Shown in pieces: positions 26,484 to 35,363 of a DNA stretch of 64,000 nucleotides (the stretch's first letter is position 1; every line of letters starts with the position of its first letter). The translations under genes and the position numbers were made by a program. Source of the DNA: Glaciecola sp. KUL10 (GTDB lineage Bacteria > Pseudomonadota > Gammaproteobacteria > Enterobacterales > Alteromonadaceae); the NCBI RefSeq assembly GCF_003203515.1, contig NZ_BGNG01000008.1, positions 1 through 64,000 on the forward strand, written 5' to 3'. The notes below the pieces were generated by a model that saw only the letters and a list, made by a program, of their open reading frames with translations, was not told the origin of the DNA and searched no databases.

Positions 26484-29400
26484 CTAATCTTTCTTAATAA
26501 CCGTCACAGTCGGCGCACTAGCATCCGGACCTGTCACTTTAAACTCATACAGCCCGGCTTCACCCGCTGGTAGTATTAAGTTGTCATTAGTCGAGAACAG
26601 TGGCTTAGAGACACCCAGGTCAACAATCGCGCTATCGGCATTCTCTGCACCCAAGTTAACTGTACTCCAGTCACCTGTTGCAACTTTAAACTGCACCTCT
26701 GAGCCATCTAATTCAATATCAATTGAATAGCTACCCTCACCTGCGTAAGAAAGCGCATCAACTTCACCCCAACCGTTCATACCGCCGCGGATGTAGACCG
26801 TATTGTTGCCGAAGAACTCTTCAGCAAACACACGTATCTTAGGCTCAGATAAGGTCGTCACATCAAAGATAAACGCATAGCCCGCTGTTTCATCGATTTG
26901 AATACTCAAGTTGTCATTAGAGCCTTGAAGTAATGCTTGGTTTTGGCCTAGTGAGACTTGCACATCAAGTGGATCAGCACTGATTGCCCCCATGTTTACT
27001 GTCGCCCAATCATCTGACGCAACCTTGAAGAAGTATGGGTCTGCTGAAGCAGCGACTTCTAATGTCGTTGTGTAGATTCTGCCACCTTGGTACTCAAACT
27101 CTTGGCTTGTGCCCCAATCTGTCATACCGCCTCGCAAGAATACAGGTGTACCAACAAATGGTTCTTCGTTAACCACGGTCAATACTGGTGCTGACGTATC
27201 ACGTGCATCAAGTGTAAACACAAATGTTGCATCAACTGCAGGCATAAACATTAAGTTATCACCCGCACCCGGAACTAGCGTTTTCGCTTCGTTTTCGATG
27301 ACGATTGGGTCAGCATCATTACCTAAGTTCACAGCACTCCAATCAGATGAGGCTACTTTGAATGCGTAGTTAACATCAGCCGTTAAGGTATAAGTCGTCT
27401 CATAGATGCCATCACCTTTATATTCAAACGGTGTAGACTCACCCCAGTCGTTCATTGAACCACGTAAGAAGACTGTTTCGTCACCATAAGGAACCACATC
27501 AGGTGCACCCGCTGTTGCATATGCAGACAGCCCATAAGCACGCTCGCTACCTTGAGGCTTAACAAACACAGCCATGGTTAACGCAGGCACTGTAAACGTG
27601 CCGCCTTCTTGGTCTTCGCCCGCTTCAGTAAAGCTTGCCCCGCGAACAGTTGGGTCAACAGACATTTGCTGGGTCATATGAAGTTCGAAACCAGCAGCTG
27701 TGCGCACTTCAATCGACTTTTCTTCGTAACCAGAGTTCACCACAATGGCAACCGCATCGTACATTGGATCAAGGTCAGCAAGTTGCGTTTCAAGATCTGC
27801 GTTAATGCCATCGTCAATGCTCATCATAATTAAACCGGCTTGTTGACGGTCACCAATGTTGTGGAAACCCACTCTATCAATGATGTCTTGAGCAGTTGTT
27901 AGTTTGAATAAACGGCTACCTTGTCTGATTGAAACAAACTCTTTAAACACTTCACCCGCAAACTCAATTTCAGTCATGCTTGCTGCACGCTCTGGAGCAT
28001 AAATGAAGGTAGCTAGCTCGTCCCAACGATTTTGGTTGTCAGATGCCAACGGCAAGCCGACGTTCCAGTTGTTGGTATTTTTAGTGAAGTCTACAAAGTT
28101 GAACCAATCACCCGCATCAAAGCTGTTGCGGTCCATCGATTTAGAGCGCAGTAACTCACCGCCCATTTGTAAGAACGGAATACCTTGCGACATTACAGTT
28201 AAGTTCATACCAATGTTTTGGGCTCTTACGCGTTCTTCAAGCGTTAAATCGCTAGGCAGTACGTAGTTAAATTGGTCCCATAGTGATTCATTATCATGCT
28301 TAGACACATAGTTAATAATGTCAGCAGGATCTTGTGCATAACCACCTAGTGCGCTTGTTTCAACTGCGGTGCCTGTAAAGGTTTCTAAAACGTAGTTGCT
28401 CAAGGTACCCGCCATGCTCATCTTCACGCGATCTTGTGCATCAAACAGACCGTTGTCAGCTTCACGCTTAAAGATTTGACCTTGACGCACAGCTTCGCGG
28501 ATACGGTCATTAAATGTACCAATTTCAGTACCCGCCATGTTCGCTTGGGTCGCTTGCTCATAACCACGATCTTGTTTAATCCAACCTTCCCCATAGAAGT
28601 AATTATCTGGGTCAATCGCTTGGATAACTTCTTCAAGTTTAACCATCGTGTCTTTGGTCGCCTGAGACATAATGTCGAAACGGAACGAATCGAACTTATA
28701 CTCTTGCGTCCACATCACCAATGAGTCTTCCATGAACTTCTCAAACATCACGTTGCGTGGTTCAGTATCATCACAGCAAGTTTCACGCACAATTGCGCCT
28801 GAATCCACTTCGTATCGATGGTAATAACCTGGTACAACTTTGTCTAATACAGACTTAAAGAACAAGCCCGATGCGTTTGTGTGGTTGTAGACAACATCTA
28901 ATGCAACACGTAAGCCTAATTCGTGAAGTGCTTGGTTCATCGCACGCATTTCTTTAATACGCGCAACTCCTTCTGGATCAGACGAGTAGCTGCCTTCTGG
29001 TGCATTAAAGTGATGCGGATCATAACCCCAGTTAAACTGGTCAACACCGCGCATATCTTGAGCAAGCGCTTGTGCTTTAGTAGGTTCTTGAACAGCGTTA
29101 TAGCTTGCGAACAAATCACCTAGCGTCATGTTTTCTTCTTCTGACTCACACACCGATGCGTTGCGATTCAGTAAGCAAAGCTCACCAACCGTGCTATCAA
29201 AATCAACTGTTTTTGACACGTCTTCATCAATCGTGGCGATATCATTTGCAGGCAGCATATGGAAGTGAGTCACGCCCGCTTCAACAAGTGAACGCAAATA
29301 CTCTACTGGAACACTGCCTTCTTCTGTAAACGCTAAGTACTTACCGCGATTAGCCGCAGATACGGATTCGTCACGAATACTAAAGTCACGAATATGACCT

Positions 29401-30851
29401 TCGTAAATCACCGCATCTTCGAAGTATTCGATAGTAGGAATCTCATGCGTATCCCAACCCTCTGGCTTCAAGTCTTCATCTGTTAAATCAACAAAGCGTG
29501 AAAAACGACCATTGGTAGATAAAGATACAGAGTAAGGGTCAGTCACTTCTAACACTTCAATATTGCCGCTCACTGGATGATAAACCGTTACTTCATAACG
29601 ATATAAGGTGCGGTCTAGCTCTGCTTCTGACGCAGAGTAGGACCAAATCCCTGTTGCAGAATCTTCAGTCATTGGAATACTTGAAGAAAGCGTTTTGGCT
29701 TCAGAGTAGCGCAATAAATTTACTGATTGTGCAGTTGGCGCCCAAACCGATAAATTGATTTGTCCGTCAGCATAGACAGCACCTAAAGCAGCTTCATTAG
29801 CGTCGTTTTCGCCTGCTGTATAAAGCTGGTCTAGACCATTCGCTAATTGAATACCTGTCGCCTCTACTAAGGTACCTTCTGAGTTGTAACCGCCCAAAAC
29901 GGCCATTCCTTTCATCACTGCTTTTGCGTCAGCGGCTTCCCACTCACCGGCGAAAGCTTGCATTGAAGCAAGGTGTGGCGCGATGGCAGCTTGCTCGTCC
30001 GTCAATACAACAGACTCCAAGTCTACTGAAGTGCCGTTAAGTCCGCTTTCTAAGGATGCCTCAAGATCAGCATTAGCAGAGTAATGAAGTTTGACGCTTT
30101 CAACAGTGTCACTGACTGGGTTCCACATAATGGTGTTGGTATCTAGCCAGTGTGCCGCCATGCCTTCGATTTTAACTGGTTGAGGGCCAAGCGAAATAAT
30201 CGGGAATTCAAAAATGGTGGTTTCGCCAGTCAGGGTGAAGTTCATACGTGTGAACGTAGGATCATCTTGTGTCAGGCTTCCCTTTTGATCGATACCGCCT
30301 AAGTCTTTACCTGCGTCATCAGTACCGATGTGCACGATGAAGTTATGGCAAGCGCCTGTAGTGTCAGCATAACCGGGTTTTAAATCTAGCACCCAGTAAG
30401 CACCATAGTTTGGATCGATACCGGTATGAACACGTCCATTCGCCCACTCTGTATCTGAGTCTGCATATGCATCACACTCATCATTGCTCCATGTGTGAAG
30501 TCTCCAACCTTCATAAGAAGCATCGTTTGATGAGTTATCCGCGCCTGCAGTTAAACGGTTGTAATATAGTACCGCTTGGTCTTCCGCTGGAAAGAAAACA
30601 GGAGGCGGAAGCGTAGGATCAGCCCCCACCACACACGCATCGTTGGTTTCATTAGGCACAGTTGGTGGCGGGCACACAATCGGTGGCGGTGGTACACAAG
30701 AAGTACCTGTTGAATCCGGCACATTGGGTACATCACAGGTTAAAAGTTGATTTGTGCCAGACTCGATATCCGAGCCACCGCCACAGGCAGATAACACCAA
30801 GGCAGATAGCACAATGGCAAAAATACCAAAGACTTTTCGTAGATTAAACAT
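26484..30851 (-). CDS. pullulanase-type GH13 lipoprotein with three C-terminal repeats
   Basis: 1455 residues from the ATG at 30851, which has GGAG 9 nt upstream and opens a clean lipoprotein signal (lipobox LSAC, Cys23, then GGGSD). An upstream in-frame codon at 30929 overlaps the TonB receptor gene and is unlikely. Order: a Pro/Cys-rich linker, a CBM41-like pullulanase domain (GWRLHTWSNDECDAYA), a CBM48-like N domain, then the GH13 barrel with the pullulanase signature FNWGYDPHHFNAPEGSY, DVVYNHT, nucleophile D726 (SFRFD), acid E755 (YGEGW) and D853 (SKHDN). A C-terminal beta domain follows, then three tandem modules of about 105 residues, each starting V(F/Y)(L/I)RGxMxxWG and containing FKVAxxDWxxVN(L/M)G. 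It should cut alpha-1,6 branches of pullulan or amylopectin at the cell surface. It lies 74 nt after the TonB receptor in one operon. Confidence 0.92.
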   Translation of the reverse strand: MFNLRKVFGIFAIVLSALVLSACGGGSDIESGTNQLLTCDVPNVPDSTGTSCVPPPPIVCPPPTVPNETNDACVVGADPTLPPPVFFPAEDQAVLYYNRLTAGADNSSNDASYEGWRLHTWSNDECDAYADSDTEWANGRVHTGIDPNYGAYWVLDLKPGYADTTGACHNFIVHIGTDDAGKDLGGIDQKGSLTQDDPTFTRMNFTLTGETTIFEFPIISLGPQPVKIEGMAAHWLDTNTIMWNPVSDTVESVKLHYSANADLEASLESGLNGTSVDLESVVLTDEQAAIAPHLASMQAFAGEWEAADAKAVMKGMAVLGGYNSEGTLVEATGIQLANGLDQLYTAGENDANEAALGAVYADGQINLSVWAPTAQSVNLLRYSEAKTLSSSIPMTEDSATGIWSYSASEAELDRTLYRYEVTVYHPVSGNIEVLEVTDPYSVSLSTNGRFSRFVDLTDEDLKPEGWDTHEIPTIEYFEDAVIYEGHIRDFSIRDESVSAANRGKYLAFTEEGSVPVEYLRSLVEAGVTHFHMLPANDIATIDEDVSKTVDFDSTVGELCLLNRNASVCESEEENMTLGDLFASYNAVQEPTKAQALAQDMRGVDQFNWGYDPHHFNAPEGSYSSDPEGVARIKEMRAMNQALHELGLRVALDVVYNHTNASGLFFKSVLDKVVPGYYHRYEVDSGAIVRETCCDDTEPRNVMFEKFMEDSLVMWTQEYKFDSFRFDIMSQATKDTMVKLEEVIQAIDPDNYFYGEGWIKQDRGYEQATQANMAGTEIGTFNDRIREAVRQGQIFKREADNGLFDAQDRVKMSMAGTLSNYVLETFTGTAVETSALGGYAQDPADIINYVSKHDNESLWDQFNYVLPSDLTLEERVRAQNIGMNLTVMSQGIPFLQMGGELLRSKSMDRNSFDAGDWFNFVDFTKNTNNWNVGLPLASDNQNRWDELATFIYAPERAASMTEIEFAGEVFKEFVSIRQGSRLFKLTTAQDIIDRVGFHNIGDRQQAGLIMMSIDDGINADLETQLADLDPMYDAVAIVVNSGYEEKSIEVRTAAGFELHMTQQMSVDPTVRGASFTEAGEDQEGGTFTVPALTMAVFVKPQGSERAYGLSAYATAGAPDVVPYGDETVFLRGSMNDWGESTPFEYKGDGIYETTYTLTADVNYAFKVASSDWSAVNLGNDADPIVIENEAKTLVPGAGDNLMFMPAVDATFVFTLDARDTSAPVLTVVNEEPFVGTPVFLRGGMTDWGTSQEFEYQGGRIYTTTLEVAASADPYFFKVASDDWATVNMGAISADPLDVQVSLGQNQALLQGSNDNLSIQIDETAGYAFIFDVTTLSEPKIRVFAEEFFGNNTVYIRGGMNGWGEVDALSYAGEGSYSIDIELDGSEVQFKVATGDWSTVNLGAENADSAIVDLGVSKPLFSTNDNLILPAGEAGLYEFKVTGPDASAPTVTVIKKD

Positions 30852-30925
30852 GGGCAAATACTCCGATGTTGCTATGGTTTGCGATAATGCACGTTGTTCA
30901 CGGGGCATTTTATTTTTTGTTATTT

Positions 30926-33900
30926 TCATAATTTGTATGTGACCCCTAAGAAGTACTGCGTTCCAAAGAACTGAATGGTGCCTGTTTGCTCTTCTGAGCT
31001 AAAGAAACTTCTCGTTGGTTCGTCAGTTAAGTTGTTGATTTGAAACAACACACTAGTGTTATCATTAACTTGGTAAGACGCTTGATAGTCGATAACGATC
31101 TCAGAATCGAAATTAACAACTTGATCGTTGATGGCGACTTGCTCAGACACAAATGCATCTCTGTAGCGCGTGCTTAAGCGAGTTTCAAAGCCCTCGTACT
31201 CCCAAAATACCGTTGCAGTCGCAACAGATTCAGAAAGCCCAGGCAGGCTACTGGCAAATACGCCATTGCCTGTCGTTCTTTGAATTTCACTTTCAGTAAA
31301 TGAGTAACTCGCACTCACACCTAAACCAGACCATAAATCAGGTAAGAAGCTATAAATTTGCGTGTAGCTGAGCTCTAATCCTCGGATATAACCGCCGTTA
31401 GCATTATTCACCGCAGTCTCATAGCGACCATTTTCAGTTGGAACCGTTACAAAAATGGGTTCGCCTTGCGCATCACGCGCTCGTTCTGGCTCTTGCCCTG
31501 CAAATTCTGCTTCTAAGAAAACAGGTACTGACAGAGAATCAGGCACTGAAAAACCATTTGCAGCAAAGTCAAATGGCTCAATACCAACGTTTTCAATAAA
31601 CGATTCGATGTCTTTATAGAACAACGCGGCTACAAAGTTACCGTCCGTTTCTGAGAAATAATATTCGTAAGACAAGTCATATTGGGTAGCGTAGAAAGGT
31701 TCAAGCGTTGGACTGTTTCGTGAATTACCCGAAATTCTAGCTGTTTGCTCAGATAATGTAATGACGCCAGAATCGCGATCTTGAGTCGCTGTCACTTCTG
31801 CGATGTTCGTTGACGTATTGGCAGCAAAACGGTTAATAGGTGCTCTGCCCATTACCTTGGCTGCTGCAAATCTTATTAAAGAGTCATCAGTGAGCGCGAA
31901 GTTAAGGTTTAAAGATGGTAATACATCAGTAAATTCGTGCGTAATAATAGTTGAACGATAGAAGTTATTGATTAAACCTGCATCGTCAGTGATATTTTGC
32001 GCACCCAAGGTTGGGTCACTCACTTCTTCTGTTTCACCGGTTTCTGTGTCTATCACTAATTGACGCGTTGCACGCTCAAGTGCCGTCGATGCTTGTTTCG
32101 ATTCAACATAACGTACACCAATATTACCGGTGACCGGCATATCGAATAACTCCATGTCGATGTTGGCCATGAAATAAGCTGCGTTTACTGTTTCAAACAC
32201 ATCACCGCTTTCAAGCACTGACCAAGCAGTACTTGGCCCTGTTTCTGCGCCATTAATGACGCCATCGGCCGTCGGTCCCCACGTTTGAACTGGCTGAGGT
32301 ACACCGTTAGGGAACCAAGCTTCAAGTGTGCTATCTAAATCAACTGACAAATAACTCGGGAAATAAGAAAACTCACCTTGCCAATTAACAACATTGACTA
32401 AGTTATTGTTGAGTGCCAAAGGTGGCTCACTGGTTGAAAATGCCCCGTCGTTGCCGTACTCGAATACCGAACGATCGTTAGTGTATTCTCTATCGGAATA
32501 ACGATAACCCACTTCAATCGACGAAATAAAATCGTTATCTAAGGTGTACTGTGCGTCAAATCTGTAAGCGTCTAATTCATCAGTATTCTGGAAAGGATAA
32601 ATACCGTATTTACTCACGAAAACGCGGCTAGTATCGGTAAATGCATCGTTTTGATTAAATGCAAGATCTGGCAGATCTAGGCCGTTTAATAAGTAAGAAA
32701 TCGATACATTTTCGTCGAATGTAGGCACGCCATTTTCATCAACGTCACCCACTAAGGACCACGTCAGTCCATTACGGAAATCGCTACTAGATTTAGACAA
32801 AGAAACATCAAATGAAAGCGTAAGGTCATCGGTAACTAACCACTCAGCATTAACGCCAAAGTTTTCGATTTCGTCGACTTCGTTGTTGTTATCGTTGACT
32901 AATTCTACGCGTGTGAAGCTAGTGTCAGTGCGATTGAATGTGCCGCCAACGACACTGTTATTAACCACAACCGGATTGGTAATTGATGCAGTTGGACCGC
33001 CTAGTTTTACACGAAAGCCTCGCGCAAACACTTCGGAGTCGAATTTTGAAATAAACGCGTCGGCTCTTAATGTAAAGTTATCAGTCGGTACCCATTCAAG
33101 TGCAGCCATATAACCATTTCGCGTTTCAGAACCACCCAAATGTTGCATTTCAAAGCCTTCGCTTATCAATTCACACTCAACACACTGTTGGTCTCTTGGT
33201 ACACTGGAATTAGGATCGTAGTTATCTTCATCACCTGCGATACCGTCTACGTCCACTTCTGCATTATAAGCTAAGCCAACAAATTGCGTTGCCACCCCTG
33301 GCTGAAACAAACGAGCGTAGCCAAGTGCCACACCTAATGTGTCATCTAAATATTTACCTTGATATGAAAAACTCAGTCTATGGCCATATTCATCCGCACC
33401 GTCAACTTGGTCTGCACGATCATTAAACATACCGCGAACATTTACACCAAATGTGTGCTGCTCGCTATTAGCAAGAGGGCTTGCCGTTTTTAGCTCAACC
33501 GTACCGGCGACACCACCTTCGATCAGAGATGCTTTGGGTGACTTATAAACCGCCGCAGAAGAAATCAGCTCCGATGGGTATTGGTCAAACTCGATTGAAC
33601 GGCTTCCTGATGTGGAAACTTGTTCACGCCCATTTAAAGTCGAAAAAACAAAGTCGCCTGACAAACCACGAATATTTATTTCCGCTGCTTGACCACCGGT
33701 GCGCACCGCTGATATGCCGGGTAAACGCGTTAATGCATCGGCCATCGAAACATCTGGCAGACCGCCAAGGTCATCAGCAGATATTTGCTCAGAAACGGTA
33801 TCGCTAAATCGTTTTTGATTCAACGATTTGATTAAGCTGGTACTAAACCCTGTCACTTCAATTCGTTCTACAGTGGCTTCGCCTTGTTCTTGGCGCGACA

Positions 33901-34000
33901 GTTCATCATCTTGCTCTTGCGCATAAACTGGTGAACTACCGAGAATCATGCCGCTGGCAATAATTGCAGCGGTAATCAAGCTAGGCTTAAATTTCTTCAT
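30926..34000 (-). CDS. TonB-dependent receptor, probable maltodextrin uptake
   Basis: 1024 residues. Seen: signal peptide (cleavage after PVYA), a TonB-box-like VERIEVTGF soon after, plug domain (DLGGLPDVSMADALTRLPGISAVR, INIRGLSGDFVFSTLNGREQ), then a long 22-strand-type barrel ending GTQYFLGVTYKL, as in the large carbohydrate TonB receptors of caulobacters and Alteromonadales. It is co-transcribed with the pullulanase gene and has the shared 14-bp operator 123 nt upstream, which indicates import of maltodextrins across the outer membrane. A second, different LacI-type half-site pair lies further upstream at 34175. No SusD is present, as expected for proteobacteria. Confidence 0.92.
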   Translation of the reverse strand: MKKFKPSLITAAIIASGMILGSSPVYAQEQDDELSRQEQGEATVERIEVTGFSTSLIKSLNQKRFSDTVSEQISADDLGGLPDVSMADALTRLPGISAVRTGGQAAEINIRGLSGDFVFSTLNGREQVSTSGSRSIEFDQYPSELISSAAVYKSPKASLIEGGVAGTVELKTASPLANSEQHTFGVNVRGMFNDRADQVDGADEYGHRLSFSYQGKYLDDTLGVALGYARLFQPGVATQFVGLAYNAEVDVDGIAGDEDNYDPNSSVPRDQQCVECELISEGFEMQHLGGSETRNGYMAALEWVPTDNFTLRADAFISKFDSEVFARGFRVKLGGPTASITNPVVVNNSVVGGTFNRTDTSFTRVELVNDNNNEVDEIENFGVNAEWLVTDDLTLSFDVSLSKSSSDFRNGLTWSLVGDVDENGVPTFDENVSISYLLNGLDLPDLAFNQNDAFTDTSRVFVSKYGIYPFQNTDELDAYRFDAQYTLDNDFISSIEVGYRYSDREYTNDRSVFEYGNDGAFSTSEPPLALNNNLVNVVNWQGEFSYFPSYLSVDLDSTLEAWFPNGVPQPVQTWGPTADGVINGAETGPSTAWSVLESGDVFETVNAAYFMANIDMELFDMPVTGNIGVRYVESKQASTALERATRQLVIDTETGETEEVSDPTLGAQNITDDAGLINNFYRSTIITHEFTDVLPSLNLNFALTDDSLIRFAAAKVMGRAPINRFAANTSTNIAEVTATQDRDSGVITLSEQTARISGNSRNSPTLEPFYATQYDLSYEYYFSETDGNFVAALFYKDIESFIENVGIEPFDFAANGFSVPDSLSVPVFLEAEFAGQEPERARDAQGEPIFVTVPTENGRYETAVNNANGGYIRGLELSYTQIYSFLPDLWSGLGVSASYSFTESEIQRTTGNGVFASSLPGLSESVATATVFWEYEGFETRLSTRYRDAFVSEQVAINDQVVNFDSEIVIDYQASYQVNDNTSVLFQINNLTDEPTRSFFSSEEQTGTIQFFGTQYFLGVTYKL

Positions 34001-34122
34001 AGGTGTGTCCCTTGGTTGCTAAAATATCGCACTTATTAAACATTTCTAGTCACAAAACATTAACGTGCTATTTTTCTTATCTCGCCAAATGTTACATTTT
34101 TGCTAATTTCATTAACACTTTA

Positions 34123-34136
34123 TGCATACGTATTCA
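34123..34136. promoter_or_regulatory. LacI/MalR-type operator copy 3 (TonB receptor)
   Basis: TGCATACGTATTCA, identical to the copies at 11881 and 18253, 123 nt before the receptor start. It connects the receptor/pullulanase operon with the amylase and transporter genes 16-22 kb away. Confidence 0.75.
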
Positions 34137-34174
34137 TAAGAATGACTCACCTCAACACCACTAGTATCGAGGGA

Positions 34175-34188
34175 TGCAAGCGCTTCCA
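34175..34188. promoter_or_regulatory. candidate second LacI-type operator upstream of the TonB receptor
   Basis: TGCAAGCGCTTCCA agrees at 12 of 14 positions with TGTAAGCGCTTTCA at 39690, the presumed site of the second LacI regulator, including the AAGCGCTT core. It lies 175 nt before the TonB receptor start and 39 nt from the maltodextrin-type operator. The 8-bp core alone could recur by chance. Confidence 0.4.
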
Positions 34189-34342
34189 CCAATCATTTAG
34201 CAATTTTAAAAGTTAATATATTCATAGCCTTAAAAGCCTTAATCGATTAAGCTTTATACAAAGAAAGGGGGATGAATTGTTAAGGGGAGTCTATGTAGAC
34301 ATTTTCGTGAAAAGGCATTTTAGAGACGAAGTGTATTGCAAA

Positions 34343-34366
34343 ATTAACACTCACTGCAGTGTTAAT
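34343..34366. repeat. 9-bp inverted repeat ATTAACACT/AGTGTTAAT
   Basis: Perfect arms around CACTGC. On the leftward strand it is followed by TTTT, so it may be a weak terminator for the GH94 operon ending at 34559. It may instead be a protein-binding dyad. Confidence 0.4.
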
Positions 34367-34558
34367 AGGATTAAGCACACTGGGTTTTGCGAACTACTCA
34401 CCGATAGACTCGTCAACCTGAAAAACAAAAATAAATCCTGCCTGCGGTTTTGAAACTAGCGAGAAGTGCAAAAGTAAGCATTGATTATTTAGCCTTTGGT
34501 CGGGTATAGCTAACATTACCGTGAAAACCAAAGCTATTTATCAATAAACATCCTCAAC

Positions 34559-35350
34559 TCACTTCACCAAAATTATCTTTTCGAACACATCAGCTGTTTT
34601 ATAGCCCAGATTTTTATCGCCATTGACTGCATCTATCGGGTAAGAACCAATAAAGTGCTCCCTACTTCCTGACAAGTCAGCGTCACAATAGGCCAACATA
34701 AAGCCAAGCGTTTGCCCCTCTCGCAGAGCAGAAGGTTTAGATTCTTTATTTGCTGGCATGAACGTATCGTCATACGTGAATATCTCGAGTTCCCATAAAA
34801 CCGTATTGTTCTTATGCTCAAGTCTGGTCCACTGGCTGTTGACATGGCTGTTATAGGTTTGAGCATATGCCGCACCGTCTTTTTCATAAGGCCCGATATC
34901 ACTCACTAAACGGTCTAATCCAACATGATACGCAAATGCGTTGTAATCGTTTAAATGGTCTCCACCTGAAGCATCTTGATCAACAAATACTTCCACACAG
35001 TCGTCATCCCAATACTGAACCGTAGGATCTGGGTGAGTGTCAGCTAACACATCGTCAGTAACTTCTATTAACAAATAAAGTGCATCAGCATTCCAAGTGA
35101 GTTTATAGCGCCCTGAAAAATCGTCATTCGACAGGTTTTCGCCAATCAAAACTTGGTCAAGTTGACGCCACGCCACTTTATCCCAAATGGCTTCTTTTGC
35201 TTGTGCATCAATAGTAATGTTTGACCCGCTACCCAAGACTTTTGTAGGGAGTTGTGCATAAACCGAGTAGCTGAACAGGTAAGACAATACCCCACCCCAT
35301 ACGATTAACTGTTTTGTGCATTTACTTTGGTTTTTTTGTCTAAAACGCAT
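34559..35350 (-). CDS. secreted CBM9-like sugar-binding domain protein
   Basis: 263 residues from the ATG at 35350 (AAGGA about 10 nt upstream; an earlier in-frame GTG at 35371 lies inside the end of the GH94 gene). Seen: a signal peptide ending SVYAQ, then one CBM9-type domain: ITIDAQAKEAIWDKVAW, LTWNADALYLLIEVTDDVL, the acidic WDDDCVEVFVDQD, LWELEIFTYDD and the C-terminal LGFMLAYCDAD. CBM9-like modules bind sugar chain ends and calcium in known enzymes. No catalytic domain is present. It is the last gene of the GH94 operon, so it may be a periplasmic or secreted binding aid for the same sugar. Confidence 0.8.
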   Translation of the reverse strand: MRFRQKNQSKCTKQLIVWGGVLSYLFSYSVYAQLPTKVLGSGSNITIDAQAKEAIWDKVAWRQLDQVLIGENLSNDDFSGRYKLTWNADALYLLIEVTDDVLADTHPDPTVQYWDDDCVEVFVDQDASGGDHLNDYNAFAYHVGLDRLVSDIGPYEKDGAAYAQTYNSHVNSQWTRLEHKNNTVLWELEIFTYDDTFMPANKESKPSALREGQTLGFMLAYCDADLSGSREHFIGSYPIDAVNGDKNLGYKTADVFEKIILVK

Positions 35351-35363
35351 TTTTTTATCGTCC

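Larger units (their letters stand above)
34001..34558. other. regulatory region upstream of the TonB receptor
   Basis: 558 nt without a credible gene. It contains the third copy of the maltodextrin operator, a candidate operator of the second LacI type and an inverted repeat at 34343, each listed separately. The part nearest 34558 also receives the end of the leftward GH94 operon. Confidence 0.6.
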
